From NCBI GenBank assembly GCA_015060245.1, contig SUYU01000006.1, positions 79,646 through 143,645 of the forward strand: a stretch of 64,000 nucleotides of DNA, given 5' to 3'. The position numbers and the translations under genes are program-made. This DNA is from Bacteroidales bacterium. GTDB lineage: Bacteria > Bacteroidota > Bacteroidia > Bacteroidales > UBA932. Every line of letters begins with the position of its first letter. Within the stretch, counting starts at the first letter, position 1. Shown here one piece after another: positions 38,775 through 49,204 of the stretch. The notes under the pieces were generated by a model, which saw nothing but the letters and a program-made list of their open reading frames with translations, had not been told where the DNA came from and did not search any database.

Positions 38775-39509
38775 ATGAAGAGAAAAGTGATAGTCATAGG
38801 TGCCTCTTCAGGAATAGGGAGATATTTGGCAGAACATTATGCTGCAAAGGGTTGTGCTGTTGGTATTGCAGCCCGCAGGGAGGAGGCGCTCAAGGAGATA
38901 AAGTCAAAGTTCAGCAACGATGTCCACTATTGTGTGATGGATGTTACTTCGCAAGGTGCGTCGGAACTCTTCTGCTCCATGATTGAGGCTTTGGGGGGAG
39001 TGGATCTTGTGATATATTGTTCAGGGGCCGGCAAATACAGCGAGATGCTTGACAGCAGTATAGAACACCATACCGTTGATGTAAATGTAAGAGGCTTCCT
39101 GAATATAGTTGTGCCTGCATTCAACTTTTTTGTGCAGACGGGAGAAAAGCGGCCGATATCCCCACAGATAGTTGTAGTGAGTTCTGTGGCTTCGGTACGC
39201 GGCTTGGGTCCCACGCCTTCATATTCCGCTACAAAGAGATTCCAACGTCTCTATTTTGAGGCTTTGGAGCAGAGAGCCCATAAAATAGGTTTGGATATTA
39301 CCCTTACATCCATTATGCCCGGATTTGTAGATACTGATTTCATAAGCCGCAAATACCCCTTTACAATGCAACTCCATTATGCTGCAGAGCGTATTGTCAA
39401 GGCAATAGAAAAGAGAAAAAGGGAGGCTGTAATTGACTGGAAATGGTCAATAATTGTTTCATTAATGAAACTTGTACCCTCATTTTTGTGGAAGAGGATT
39501 GTGATTTGA
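38775..39509 (+). CDS. Short-chain dehydrogenase/reductase
   Basis: VIGASSGIGRYLAEHYAAKG; YSATKRFQRLYFEAL. Confidence 0.9.
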   Translation: MKRKVIVIGASSGIGRYLAEHYAAKGCAVGIAARREEALKEIKSKFSNDVHYCVMDVTSQGASELFCSMIEALGGVDLVIYCSGAGKYSEMLDSSIEHHTVDVNVRGFLNIVVPAFNFFVQTGEKRPISPQIVVVSSVASVRGLGPTPSYSATKRFQRLYFEALEQRAHKIGLDITLTSIMPGFVDTDFISRKYPFTMQLHYAAERIVKAIEKRKREAVIDWKWSIIVSLMKLVPSFLWKRIVI

Positions 39510-39525
39510 CACTCGTGGAATTTGA

Positions 39526-40512
39526 TTAAAATACGCTTATTCCCAACTCTGTGGTAAAGTCTTCAAGTGTAGATATCCCCCTGTGCGAATTTCCGTTGAC
39601 ATTGAGTTCAGGACTCCATACCGCTATGCTCAATTTGCCGGGAATAATGGCAACTATACCTCCGCCCACACCACTCTTGCCCGGCATGCCAACTCTGTAG
39701 GCAAAGTCTCCTGATTCGTTGTACAGACCGCATGTGAGCATAAGCGCATTTATCCTTTTGGCATCCCTAAATCCTACAACCCTCTCGCCGTTGAGCGGAT
39801 TGACACCTCCGTTGGCAAGAAACAGGAAGGCCTTGGCCAGTTGTTCGGTGTTCATTTTGATGCTGCACTGGTGGCAGTATGTGTTTATGACATCCTGTAC
39901 GCTGTTGCCTATATTGCCAAAACTCTTCATGAAATGGGCAAGCGCATAGTTTCGCTCTGCGGTAAGGATCTCTGCCTGTGCAGTTATCTTGTCAAAATCA
40001 ATATTCTCTTCGCCTGAGAGATTCCTTACGAACTTGATTATTGCCTCCTTGGCAATTGCCCGTGTGCTCAATCTGCGGTCATCCCTCTCTTTGTAGAGGT
40101 CAAGCAGCCTGTCGGTAACCACGAGTGCCCCGGCATTGATGAATGGATTTCGTGGAATGCCCCTTTCATTCTCAAGTTGTACCAATGAATTGAAACTGTT
40201 TCCCGACGGCTCCCGGCCTACAAATTTCCACAACCCCTCTCCTAGTTTGGGCGCCAGCATGGCGAGCGTAAGAACCTTGGAGATACTCTGTATGGTAAAA
40301 CCATTGCGGTAATCTCCAATATTGAATACATATCCGTCAATTGTGGCTACGGATATGGCATAGCCGCGCGGATCAACCTCCTTGAGCGTAGGTATGTAGT
40401 CCGCTACCTTTCCTGCATTGATGCACCCCTTGTACCTGTTGTAAATTCTTGTGACAATCTGCTCAAGTTCAATGTGGTCAATTTTATCCATTCCTCTAAC
40501 AATTAGTGACAA
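39526..40512 (-). CDS. glsA: Glutaminase
   Basis: FTIQSISKVLTLAML; PFINAGALVVTDRL; MPGKSGVGGGIVAIIPGK. Confidence 0.93.
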   Translation of the reverse strand: MSLIVRGMDKIDHIELEQIVTRIYNRYKGCINAGKVADYIPTLKEVDPRGYAISVATIDGYVFNIGDYRNGFTIQSISKVLTLAMLAPKLGEGLWKFVGREPSGNSFNSLVQLENERGIPRNPFINAGALVVTDRLLDLYKERDDRRLSTRAIAKEAIIKFVRNLSGEENIDFDKITAQAEILTAERNYALAHFMKSFGNIGNSVQDVINTYCHQCSIKMNTEQLAKAFLFLANGGVNPLNGERVVGFRDAKRINALMLTCGLYNESGDFAYRVGMPGKSGVGGGIVAIIPGKLSIAVWSPELNVNGNSHRGISTLEDFTTELGISVF

Positions 40513-40591
40513 ATTTATAATTTATTTGCCATAAATTGCTATTTTTGTGGCTTATTTTACTGAATCCATCACAAATTAATTCATAGATATT

Positions 40592-41167
40592 ATGAACATT
40601 GAACCTACATTTATCGGAAAGAAAATCAAAATGCTCAGAGAGGCAAAGAATATATCGGTAGAGGATATGCTGGCGCGTACAGGGATTGATGCTGAGTTTT
40701 ACAAATTATTGGAGGAGGACAAGGAGATTCCTGCATTGGGTGACCTTATAAAGATTGTGAGAGTGCTTGGCGTAAGATTGGGAATGCTTATGGATGACTA
40801 TCAGGATGAAGGACCTGTTATACACAAGGCAGAGGATGTATCTGGAAGCAGCGTTATGAGAAGCCGCAACGGAGTGAGCAGGAAAATTACATATAACTCA
40901 TTGTCAAGCAGAAAGGGCAACAGACATATGGATACCTTTACACTTGATGTTACACCTGCCATTGGCGAGATCTCCCTCTCTTCACACGAAGGCGAGGAGT
41001 TCCTTTATGTTCTTGAGGGCGAGGCGCAGATATCATACGGAAAGGAGAAATATATCCTTAAGGTAGGTGACAGCATCTATTTTGATTCAATAGTTCCACA
41101 TCATATAGGTTCAGCATCAGATACGCAATCTGCAAGATTGTTGGCTGTAATATATATGCCGTCATAG
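40592..41167 (+). CDS. XRE family regulator with C-terminal cupin domain
   Basis: N-terminal [38 protein letters not shown]...PHHIG. Confidence 0.88.
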   Translation: MNIEPTFIGKKIKMLREAKNISVEDMLARTGIDAEFYKLLEEDKEIPALGDLIKIVRVLGVRLGMLMDDYQDEGPVIHKAEDVSGSSVMRSRNGVSRKITYNSLSSRKGNRHMDTFTLDVTPAIGEISLSSHEGEEFLYVLEGEAQISYGKEKYILKVGDSIYFDSIVPHHIGSASDTQSARLLAVIYMPS

Positions 41168-41189
41168 TGTCCCCTTTAAAAGATGTAAC

Positions 41190-42848
41190 ATGGCAGAATA
41201 TCAATTATTTGAAAGGACCATAGGACAATGGCTCGAGAAATGGGCAACTGAATTTCCCGACAAGGAGGCCATTGTCTATTCAGACAGGGATTTGAGATTT
41301 ACCTACTCGCAACTCAACAAGAGGGTTGATGCGCTTGCCAAGGGCTTCATTGAGATTGGAGTGAAGAGAGGTACACATGTGGGTATTTGGGCTACAAATG
41401 TGCCTGACTGGCTTACAGTAATGTATGCCTGTGCAAAGATAGGTGCTGTAGCGGTAACGGTCAATACCAACTACAAGCAGTCTGAACTTGAGTATTTGTG
41501 TGAGAATTCAGATATGCACACACTGTGTGTGATTGACGGCGACGGATACACAGACTATATTGACATGACCTACAAGATGTTGCCGGAACTAAAGACTTGC
41601 GAGAGGGGATTCCTCAAGAGTGAGCGTTTCCCAAGGATGAAGAATGTGGTGTACATAGGCCAGGACAAGTATAGAGGCATGTACAATATTCCGGAACTTC
41701 TTCTTTTGGGCAGGAATACAGAAGATACAAAACTTGAGCAGATCAAGTCTTCGGTCTCATGCCATGACGTGGTAAACATGCAGTACACCTCCGGAACAAC
41801 CGGATTTCCAAAGGGTGTGATGCTTACACACCACAATATTACCAACAACGGATACCTTACAGGTGAGCACATGAAATTTACAGCAGATGACAAGTTGTGC
41901 TGCTGCGTTCCGCTTTTCCATTGTTTTGGTATTGTGCTTGCAACCATGAATGTGATTACCCACGGATGTACACAGGTAATGGTTGAAAAGTTTGATCCGC
42001 TTGTTGTGCTTGCCTCAATTCACAAAGAGAGGTGTACGGCAGTATATGGTGTGCCTACAATGTTCATTGCGGAGTTGAACCACCCTATGTTTGATATGTT
42101 TGACCTTTCTTGCTTGAGAACAGGCATCATGGCAGGTTCGCTCTGTCCTATTGAACTTATGAAGAGAGTTCAGGACAAGATGTTCCTGAGGGTGACTTCG
42201 GTTTATGGACTTACAGAGACATCTCCTGGAATGACCCATACACGTATAGAACAGTCGTTTGAGGAGAGGTGTGAAACTGTAGGTTATGAGTTTGAACATA
42301 CTGAGGTCAAGGTATTGGATCCTGAAACAGGGGAGGAGTGTCCTGTTGGTGTGCAGGGTGAACTTTGTAACCGCGGTTACAACACCATGAAGGGTTATTA
42401 TAACAATCCGCAGGCTACAGAGGAGGCAATTGACAAGAACGGTTTCCTCCATTCCGGCGACTTGGGATACAAGGATGAGAATGGCAATTACAGGATTACC
42501 GGCAGAATCAAGGATATGATCATCAGAGGTGGTGAGAATATTTATCCGCGAGAGATAGAGGAGTACCTTTACAAGATGCCGGGCATAAAGGATGTTCAGG
42601 TTGCCGGTATTCCGTCTCAGAAATATGGAGAGGAGGTTGGTGCCTTCATTATACTTGACGAGGGTGCAGATATTCAGGAATCGGATGTGAAGGAGTTCTG
42701 CAAAGGAAAGATTTCGCACTACAAGATTCCAAGATATGTGCTCTTTGTAGAGGGCTTCCCATTGACCGGAAGTGGAAAAATACAGAAATTCAAACTTAAG
42801 GATATAGGCCTTGATTTGTTGAAAAAACAGGGCGTGGAGGTCCTTTAA
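41190..42848 (+). CDS. AMP-binding acyl-CoA synthetase
   Basis: [58 protein letters not shown]. Confidence 0.93.
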   Translation: MAEYQLFERTIGQWLEKWATEFPDKEAIVYSDRDLRFTYSQLNKRVDALAKGFIEIGVKRGTHVGIWATNVPDWLTVMYACAKIGAVAVTVNTNYKQSELEYLCENSDMHTLCVIDGDGYTDYIDMTYKMLPELKTCERGFLKSERFPRMKNVVYIGQDKYRGMYNIPELLLLGRNTEDTKLEQIKSSVSCHDVVNMQYTSGTTGFPKGVMLTHHNITNNGYLTGEHMKFTADDKLCCCVPLFHCFGIVLATMNVITHGCTQVMVEKFDPLVVLASIHKERCTAVYGVPTMFIAELNHPMFDMFDLSCLRTGIMAGSLCPIELMKRVQDKMFLRVTSVYGLTETSPGMTHTRIEQSFEERCETVGYEFEHTEVKVLDPETGEECPVGVQGELCNRGYNTMKGYYNNPQATEEAIDKNGFLHSGDLGYKDENGNYRITGRIKDMIIRGGENIYPREIEEYLYKMPGIKDVQVAGIPSQKYGEEVGAFIILDEGADIQESDVKEFCKGKISHYKIPRYVLFVEGFPLTGSGKIQKFKLKDIGLDLLKKQGVEVL

Positions 42849-42861
42849 ACTGGTACGGGAT

Positions 42862-43443
42862 ATGGATTTCAGGCTAAAGGTCTTTACTGTAGTGGCAAAG
42901 CATTTGAGTTTTACCGCAGCAGCCAGGGAACTGGAGATATCCCAGCCTGCAATTACCAGACATATTCAGGAGTTGGAGAGCATCTATTCTCTCCAACTTT
43001 TTGACCGTACAGGAGCAAAGATAAAATTGACCGAAAAGGGTTTTGCCTTTTTGAAATATGCCCGTAGGGTGCTCGACAGTTACTGCAATCTCTCCACAGA
43101 GGCTGCAATCATGAATCTCACTTTTGATGGGGATTTGAAATTGGGTGTAGACAAGAGTCTCATCAGGAGAGTAGGGCAGACTCTTGTGGAACCATTTATG
43201 GAGCGTTTTGCCGGCGTAAGGATTACGCTCGTTTATGATACTCCTGACTCTTTGCAACGCAATCTGGCAGCAGGAACCGTTGATTTGGCCATTCTGCAGA
43301 GTCCTGAAGCAATGGACGATAATCTCTATGAACATATTCCTGGATATGGATTCTGCCTTGTTTCAAAGAAAAACGAACGTAATGGTGATGTTGTAAACTT
43401 CATTGCGTTCGCTAAAATGATTTCCGATATCAGGGAGTTGTAG
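42862..43443 (+). CDS. LysR family regulator, short (193 aa)
   Basis: FTAAARELEISQPAITRHIQELE HTH; effector domain truncated relative to typical ~300 aa. Confidence 0.8.
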   Translation: MDFRLKVFTVVAKHLSFTAAARELEISQPAITRHIQELESIYSLQLFDRTGAKIKLTEKGFAFLKYARRVLDSYCNLSTEAAIMNLTFDGDLKLGVDKSLIRRVGQTLVEPFMERFAGVRITLVYDTPDSLQRNLAAGTVDLAILQSPEAMDDNLYEHIPGYGFCLVSKKNERNGDVVNFIAFAKMISDIREL

Positions 43444-43452
43444 TACCGTTTA

Positions 43453-44913
43453 TTATGTAAGAAGCGTTTTATGCTCCTCTTCAGAGAGAAAGAGCAGTTT
43501 GTCGCCTATCTGCAGTTCAAGCGAACCGTTTGGAATAAGTATTCTCTCTCCGCGTTTTATCATTATTACCAGAGTTCTGTCGGGAAGATGCATGGTCTTG
43601 AGTTGGTTGCCATATTTGAGCATCTCCTCTGTAAGGACTATCTCATTGAGATTGGCATCAATTTCATCGGGCAATTCCATGCCAAAATGGTTCTTTTTCT
43701 CCTTCACCGAATAATCTACAATGTGCAGCATTCTTGCAGCAGAAGGAATTGTCATTCCCTGGAGAATCAGTGACATAAGTGTTATTACAAAGACTATGTT
43801 GAATATCTGGTCTGAGTGTTCAACTCCAGCCACTACAGGATATGTGGCAAAGATGATAGGTACTGCGCCCCTAAGGCCTACCCATGAAATGAAGAGTTTG
43901 GCTTTTGTCTTTATTTTGGAAAAGGGAAGAAGTGTGACAAATACACTCAAAGGCCTTCCTACAAGAATCATGAATATGCCAATTGCCAATCCTATAGGAA
44001 GAATCTCAATCATCTCATTAACCTTTACAAGCAAACCCAACGAGAGGAACATGATCATCTGTACCATATTGGTCATGCCGTCCATAAATGTTGCAATCTC
44101 CTTCTGGTTTACGATCTTGTTGTTGCCAATTATCATTCCGGCAATATATACGGCAAGATAGCCATTGCCTTTTATCATGTCTGTAATGGCAAATGTGAAG
44201 AAGATAAGGCTCAAAAGCAGCAATGAGTACAACGATGGAATTGAGAGTTGTATTCTGTTGATGAGTTTTACTGCAAAGGTGCCGATAATGAAACCTACAG
44301 CACCACCTATGGCAAACTGAAGTACAAAACTTACCAGCACGCCTCCAATGCCAAGTGTAGAGGAGGTTATGAACTGTATGAGCGCAATTGTAAGCATGTA
44401 GGCCATAGGGTCATTACTTCCGCTCTCAAGTTCAAGTGTACTCTTGAGATTATATTTCAAGTTTATATTCTGTGATCTCAAGATGTTGAACACAGATGCA
44501 GAGTCAGTTGATGACATTGTTGCAGCAAGAAGTACTGAGGTTGCCAGAGGCAGGTATATGTTTGTAAACTCAAATCCTGAAATCCAGAAGATGAAAAGAC
44601 CCGTTACAATGGCTGTAAGCAGCACTCCAATTGTAGAGAGGGCAACTCCCTGCCACAATATAGGCTTGATATCCTTGAACTGTGTATCCATACCTCCGGA
44701 GAAGAGGATAATGCTCAATGCTATCATACCTATGAACTGTGCAATGTCTACATTAAAGAAGTGGATAATGTCCAGACAACTCTCCCCAAATACCATACCT
44801 ACTATAAGAAAAAGCAACAAAGAGGGAATGCCGAATCTGGAGCCGGTTTTTCCAACCATTATGCTTACGAATATAAGTATTGAGCCAATCAGTATAATGT
44901 TTGTTGCTGCCAT
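43453..44913 (-). CDS. Potassium/proton antiporter (CPA1, CvrA/NhaP2-like) with C-terminal RCK_C domain
   Basis: LFSGGMDTQFKDIKPILWQGVALSTIGVLLTA; WVGLRGAVPIIFATYP; C-terminal LQIGDKLLFL. Confidence 0.88.
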   Translation of the reverse strand: MAATNIILIGSILIFVSIMVGKTGSRFGIPSLLLFLIVGMVFGESCLDIIHFFNVDIAQFIGMIALSIILFSGGMDTQFKDIKPILWQGVALSTIGVLLTAIVTGLFIFWISGFEFTNIYLPLATSVLLAATMSSTDSASVFNILRSQNINLKYNLKSTLELESGSNDPMAYMLTIALIQFITSSTLGIGGVLVSFVLQFAIGGAVGFIIGTFAVKLINRIQLSIPSLYSLLLLSLIFFTFAITDMIKGNGYLAVYIAGMIIGNNKIVNQKEIATFMDGMTNMVQMIMFLSLGLLVKVNEMIEILPIGLAIGIFMILVGRPLSVFVTLLPFSKIKTKAKLFISWVGLRGAVPIIFATYPVVAGVEHSDQIFNIVFVITLMSLILQGMTIPSAARMLHIVDYSVKEKKNHFGMELPDEIDANLNEIVLTEEMLKYGNQLKTMHLPDRTLVIMIKRGERILIPNGSLELQIGDKLLFLSEEEHKTLLT

Positions 44914-44955
44914 AGTTGCCTGTAGTATCTCTGTATGGAATTAGTAAAGTTGGGT

Positions 44956-46044
44956 TTATCTGGCTTTGGCTCCCGTTATCTCGCCAATGAAGAGTTTGCC
45001 GAACTGCCGGGTCTTTTTGCACTCTATGAGTGTTACAGGATTCTGGGCACTTGAATCTTCTGCATTGCATATGGCAATTGTGTAGTTGTTTGCCATTTCA
45101 AGGATGAAGAGGATATTGTCAACATCTTCCTCAAGGCTGAATGAAGCGGCAGGGCTCTGTGCGTTCAAATCAAGGGCTCCTTTTCCGGCAATGGCCCTCT
45201 TCAAAGGCTTGCCCTCAACAGCGGTGATGAAAGCCACCAGTTCGCCGCTCTCCAATCTCTTTGCAATATCTTCCGCTATCTCAATCTTGCCTTTGACAGC
45301 CATTGCCTGATTATCGGCAGCCGGTTGTGTCATTGTCTGCTGTGCAACGGCAACCTGTTGTCCAACTTCCTTTTGTGTCGCAGGCTGCTGAACTGCAGCA
45401 GGAACTGCTGCGGCTTGTTGTGCAGCGGGAGCCATTGTAGGCGCAGGAACATTTGTAACATTCTGTGTGTGCTCTGCCACAGCCTTGTTGTTGAATGTAT
45501 AGACAGCGGCCTGGGCCTGTGCTGCATTATTGTCAACAATATCAATTGTCGCTATTCTGTAGTCTCCAATGCCTTTATATATCTTTGTCTTAGTTTTGTT
45601 CAAGGCATACTTGTCTGTAATGTACTCTTCTGCAGTAATTACATCCGTAGGCTTGGAGGAACTGGGATTTCCTGTATACCTTACTCTTGAGGTCTCCATA
45701 GTGCAGCCTCCGTTGGTGCAGATGATTTTTACAAGTGAGTTCATCTTTACCTTTCCCGGGAAAAGACCTATTTTTACCACTATCTCATTTTGCGTTTGGG
45801 CTACGATTGTTCCGGCCTTTGGATCGGCAAGAAGAATTCTGTCTGAAGTTCCTGTAAAAGTGCGTTCAGACCAGTCGTACAGGGCATTGTAAATCTGCTC
45901 CTGGTTGAAATCTGCAACATTCAGATATCTTGTAAAAACAACCTTGCCGTCTACCACAGGCACCGCGCCTGACATATATTTACTGTCACTCTGTGCTTGT
46001 AAAAAAAGTGGAATGGAGAGTAATATAAAAAGTAACCTTTTCAT
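44956..46044 (-). CDS. DUF4468 domain-containing protein
   Basis: Signal peptide; VPVVDGKVVFTRYLNVADFNQEQIYNALYDWSERTF. Confidence 0.75.
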   Translation of the reverse strand: MKRLLFILLSIPLFLQAQSDSKYMSGAVPVVDGKVVFTRYLNVADFNQEQIYNALYDWSERTFTGTSDRILLADPKAGTIVAQTQNEIVVKIGLFPGKVKMNSLVKIICTNGGCTMETSRVRYTGNPSSSKPTDVITAEEYITDKYALNKTKTKIYKGIGDYRIATIDIVDNNAAQAQAAVYTFNNKAVAEHTQNVTNVPAPTMAPAAQQAAAVPAAVQQPATQKEVGQQVAVAQQTMTQPAADNQAMAVKGKIEIAEDIAKRLESGELVAFITAVEGKPLKRAIAGKGALDLNAQSPAASFSLEEDVDNILFILEMANNYTIAICNAEDSSAQNPVTLIECKKTRQFGKLFIGEITGAKAR

Positions 46045-46144
46045 TGTCAGTGAATTAATTTAGTTTGATGATTGAAAAGCATGCAAGATGCGGCTGCAAT
46101 CGGTGCATGCTCTACAAAATTACTAAATTATTATCACATAACTA

Positions 46145-46678
46145 TCAAAAAATATTGTTCTTTAGAGCAGCATTTTTGGCGCATTCCATAGCCTTGCCAT
46201 AATCGGGTTCATGCGTGATATCCGGTACATACTCAACATAACTCACCATACCATCAGGGCCAATGATTACCGTACCTCTGGCCAGAAGCCCCAGTTCTTT
46301 AATGTCAAAGCCGTATTTGCGCCCGAATTCGCCCCATTTTTTGTCCGACAGTATATGTATGCCCTCAATACCTTCTGCAATGCAGAAATCGTGAGTATCC
46401 GCTGTATCATCCTTTGAAATGCCTATAACCACTATATCCTTGTCAATGGAGGTTGCCATTTTGTTGAATTTTCTTGCCTGCATTGAGCATACCGGGGTCT
46501 TTATGGCAGGAAATGCAGTGATTATTGTAACTCTCCCTTTAAAATCAGAGACTCTTATTGTGTTGCCGTGGGAGTCAACCGCTTTGAACTCCGGAGCCTT
46601 GCGTCCAATCTCAATCATCTCACCCATGATTGTAAGTGGCTCTCCCTTTTTGCTTGTGATGTTTTTGTTCTCTTTCAT
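46145..46678 (-). CDS. tpx: Thiol peroxidase
   Basis: TAFPAIKTPVCSMQARKFN (TPxC peroxidatic Cys); start uncertain. Confidence 0.88.
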   Translation of the reverse strand: MKENKNITSKKGEPLTIMGEMIEIGRKAPEFKAVDSHGNTIRVSDFKGRVTIITAFPAIKTPVCSMQARKFNKMATSIDKDIVVIGISKDDTADTHDFCIAEGIEGIHILSDKKWGEFGRKYGFDIKELGLLARGTVIIGPDGMVSYVEYVPDITHEPDYGKAMECAKNAALKNNIF

Positions 46679-46942
46679 AACTTTCGGTTTCTTTAAAGTG
46701 CAATGTCCATAAAAAGATTATTCTATGTTTCTGAAACACCGGAGTCTCCAAAAAGTTTTCTGAAATGCAGGAGTCATTGGAAAAGGGCAATTGAAAAGGG
46801 AAAACTGTAAAAGAGAAACAAAAAGAATCAATCGAGAAGAGAGAAAATGAAAAAATAGGGGAGCAATTTGAAAAGGGGGGAGCAATCAAAAAATGGGATT
46901 GCAAATAAAAAAAAGGTGAAGAAACTTAAACAGTCTATTTTT

Positions 46943-46979
46943 TGAAAACAAAAAAGGTAGCCATTTCTGACTACCTTTT
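46943..46979 (-). terminator. Terminator downstream of tRNA-Asp
   Basis: AAAAAGGTAGccatttctgaCTACCTTTTT. Confidence 0.7.
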
Positions 46980-47057
46980 TGGCGGTGCGGACGGGGCTCG
47001 AACCCGCGACCCCATGCGTGACAGGCATGTATTCTAACCAAGCTGAACTACCGCACC
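46980..47057 (-). tRNA. tRNA-Asp(GTC), CCA encoded
   Basis: Reverse complement GGTGCGGTAGTTCAGCTTGGTTAGAATACATGCCTGTCACGCATGGGGTCGCGGGTTCGAGCCCCGTCCGCACCGCCA; acceptor GGTGCGG/CCGCACC. Confidence 0.95.
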
Positions 47058-47153
47058 ATTGTTTTAAGAACTTCCCATCAGGAGTGGTTGTTTCCGTTTG
47101 GGATTGCAAAGGTATGAAACTTTTTTAAAACTCCAAAAAAAATGCAAAAAAAA

Positions 47154-47783
47154 TTAATCTTTTTTTGAAAAAAAGGAGAAGTGGACATTTCCGTACTTCT
47201 TTTCTTTGAAGAAAAATGGGTGATTTTCAAAGGAATAGGACTTTGGATGCTCCAAAATGAAGTATCCTCCTTTTTTTACAAGATTTTTGGAATTTTCTTC
47301 AAAAATATTCTCTACCGTGATATCTTTTTCTGCCTCAGGGTAATTTCCTTCCTCTGTAGAGGCATTGTTTGCATTGAGACCGAAGATTCTGTCGGGAAGA
47401 GTGTCAAGCCCTTCAAGGTCATAAGGGGGATCGGCAAAGATAAGGTCAAACTGTTTTGTACATATTTTTATAAAGTCAAAGACATTATGGCGTATCACCT
47501 GCATTCCTTTAATTTTAAAGGATTGTGAGCACTGTTTTATGAAACGTGTATGCGCAGGGTTCATCTCTATGCTTATGATATCTTTACAGCCGCGTGAGGC
47601 AAACTCCATGCTAATACTTCCTGTTCCCGAAAAGAGGTCAAGTACAGAGATCTCTTCAATATCAAACTCATTTGTGAGCATGTTGAACAATCCCTCTTTG
47701 GCAAAATCGGTCGTTGGCCTCGCTGCATAGTTGGCAGGTGGCATTATTGTCTTTCCTTTAAGCGATCCTCCTATTATACGCAT
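47154..47783 (-). CDS. rsmD: 16S rRNA (guanine966-N2)-methyltransferase
   Basis: MRIIGGSLKGKTI; TTDFAKEGLFNML; DLFSGTGSISMEFASRG; FADPPYDLEGL. Confidence 0.93.
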   Translation of the reverse strand: MRIIGGSLKGKTIMPPANYAARPTTDFAKEGLFNMLTNEFDIEEISVLDLFSGTGSISMEFASRGCKDIISIEMNPAHTRFIKQCSQSFKIKGMQVIRHNVFDFIKICTKQFDLIFADPPYDLEGLDTLPDRIFGLNANNASTEEGNYPEAEKDITVENIFEENSKNLVKKGGYFILEHPKSYSFENHPFFFKEKKYGNVHFSFFSKKD

Positions 47784-47803
47784 GTTGGTATGTAATGAAA
47801 TTT

Positions 47804-48286
47804 TTAATCCTTGTAGGTTATTTTTTGAAAATATTGCAGCAGCAGGGCCTCCTCATTCTTTTCAAGTTTGCCCGCCATGTTGATGCCGGTAATCTGTGGA
47901 TTGAACATTACCTGTTGGCATACGAGTGTGAGAAAGTAGAGCAGTGTATTTATATGTGTGCAACTGTATGTGTTTGCAAGAAGAAGATTCTCCATCTCTG
48001 CAGCGACAATATGGAGCAGTTTTTTGCTGTTGCAGTAGTGGACCACTATGCGGTTGTGGTCGGGAATCTCATTGAGCATCTGTATGAGTGCATGGACCAC
48101 AGGCAATTTCCCTGCATCATCTCCGGCGGTTTTTGCTGCATAGGCAAGAGTGGCATTGTACCCGTCCAGGCCAATGGACTTTATCTCTTCATCTTTATCC
48201 AGTTTAAACATCTCTGCAAGATAATTTTCGCTATACAGGGATGTAGGTACAAGTGTGAATTTTTCTGTGATAAAATGGTTTTTCAT
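47804..48286 (-). CDS. DUF3822 family protein (short)
   Basis: Next to rsmD; FTLVPTSLYSENYLAEMFKLDKDEEI. Confidence 0.65.
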   Translation of the reverse strand: MKNHFITEKFTLVPTSLYSENYLAEMFKLDKDEEIKSIGLDGYNATLAYAAKTAGDDAGKLPVVHALIQMLNEIPDHNRIVVHYCNSKKLLHIVAAEMENLLLANTYSCTHINTLLYFLTLVCQQVMFNPQITGINMAGKLEKNEEALLLQYFQKITYKD

Positions 48287-48356
48287 ATAAAGTGATGCTC
48301 AAGTTCTCAAACTTCAAAAGTAGTAAAAAATAGGTAGAAAAAAAATTGGGGAGAGC

Positions 48357-48392
48357 AATAAAAAAGGCAGCCATCAAGACTGCCTTCATATT
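48357..48392. terminator. Stem-loop terminator
   Basis: AAAAAGGCAGccatcaagaCTGCCTTCATATTCTTT. Confidence 0.5.
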
Positions 48393-48409
48393 CTTTATGT
48401 ATATAAGGA

Positions 48410-49084
48410 CTACTCCCAGTTACCTGCGTTGTTGTTAGGAGCATCTACGCTACCAACTTTAAGACCAGGATAACGGCCAGTGTCATTTCTTTCAGCATTA
48501 AGGTTAACGATCAACTGGTGGTTCAAACCTTTAAGAAGGTCGCTGAAAGGCATACAAGCCTCAAACAAAGGAACCTCTACGCCAGAAACCATTTTTGTAA
48601 CTGCATTCATTACGATAGGTTTGCCATCTGAGAATGGAATTGATTTAAGAAGTTCAGGGTTGAAATCCTCTCTCTTAAGCAAAGTGTCTTTAACTGCAAT
48701 TGGAGTCTCAATTGCAACAACCACATTCAAACCTTTCTGGTAGTGTGCATACAACTCCTCAGGAGTGATTTTTCTGTTTTTCTTTCTTAGAGCCTCAGTA
48801 TTTGCAACTGCAACAGAGTCGTCCATTGAACCGATCTGTTTTACAATCTTGATTTGACCGTTGTGGTAGAAATCCAACAAAGAGTCCATGCTTGGAGTGA
48901 ATTTTCCATAGTGGCCTTTGTAGGCAACCTGAAGAGTACGGATATCCTTAAGGATCTGGATAGCCACTTTCTCTCTCTTCTCTCTGTCATTCTTGAATCT
49001 TACTGGCTCTTGAATGCTGTCAACAATAAGATAACCCAATGCTATGATAATAGCAGGAAGTACGATGATAGTTAAAATCTTTTT
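48410..49084 (-). CDS. Hypothetical membrane-anchored protein
   Basis: One N-terminal TM (MKKILTIIVLPAIIIALGYLIVDS); start moved from 49192. Confidence 0.6.
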   Translation of the reverse strand, partial: KKILTIIVLPAIIIALGYLIVDSIQEPVRFKNDREKREKVAIQILKDIRTLQVAYKGHYGKFTPSMDSLLDFYHNGQIKIVKQIGSMDDSVAVANTEALRKKNRKITPEELYAHYQKGLNVVVAIETPIAVKDTLLKREDFNPELLKSIPFSDGKPIVMNAVTKMVSGVEVPLFEACMPFSDLLKGLNHQLIVNLNAERNDTGRYPGLKVGSVDAPNNNAGNWE

Positions 49085-49204
49085 CATTTGATATCTGTGT
49101 ATTTTATATGTCTTTTTATCCGACAAAAGTAAAAAAATTATTCTTCCCTTGCAATATATTTTTAATTTTGCATCAAATAAATTCTGATTCAAACTATTGC
49201 AATT

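Noticed and set aside
42015-42719. 234-aa minus-strand ORF
   Set aside because: Fully antisense to the well-supported acyl-CoA synthetase; no recognisable domain, Cys/His-rich shadow translation.
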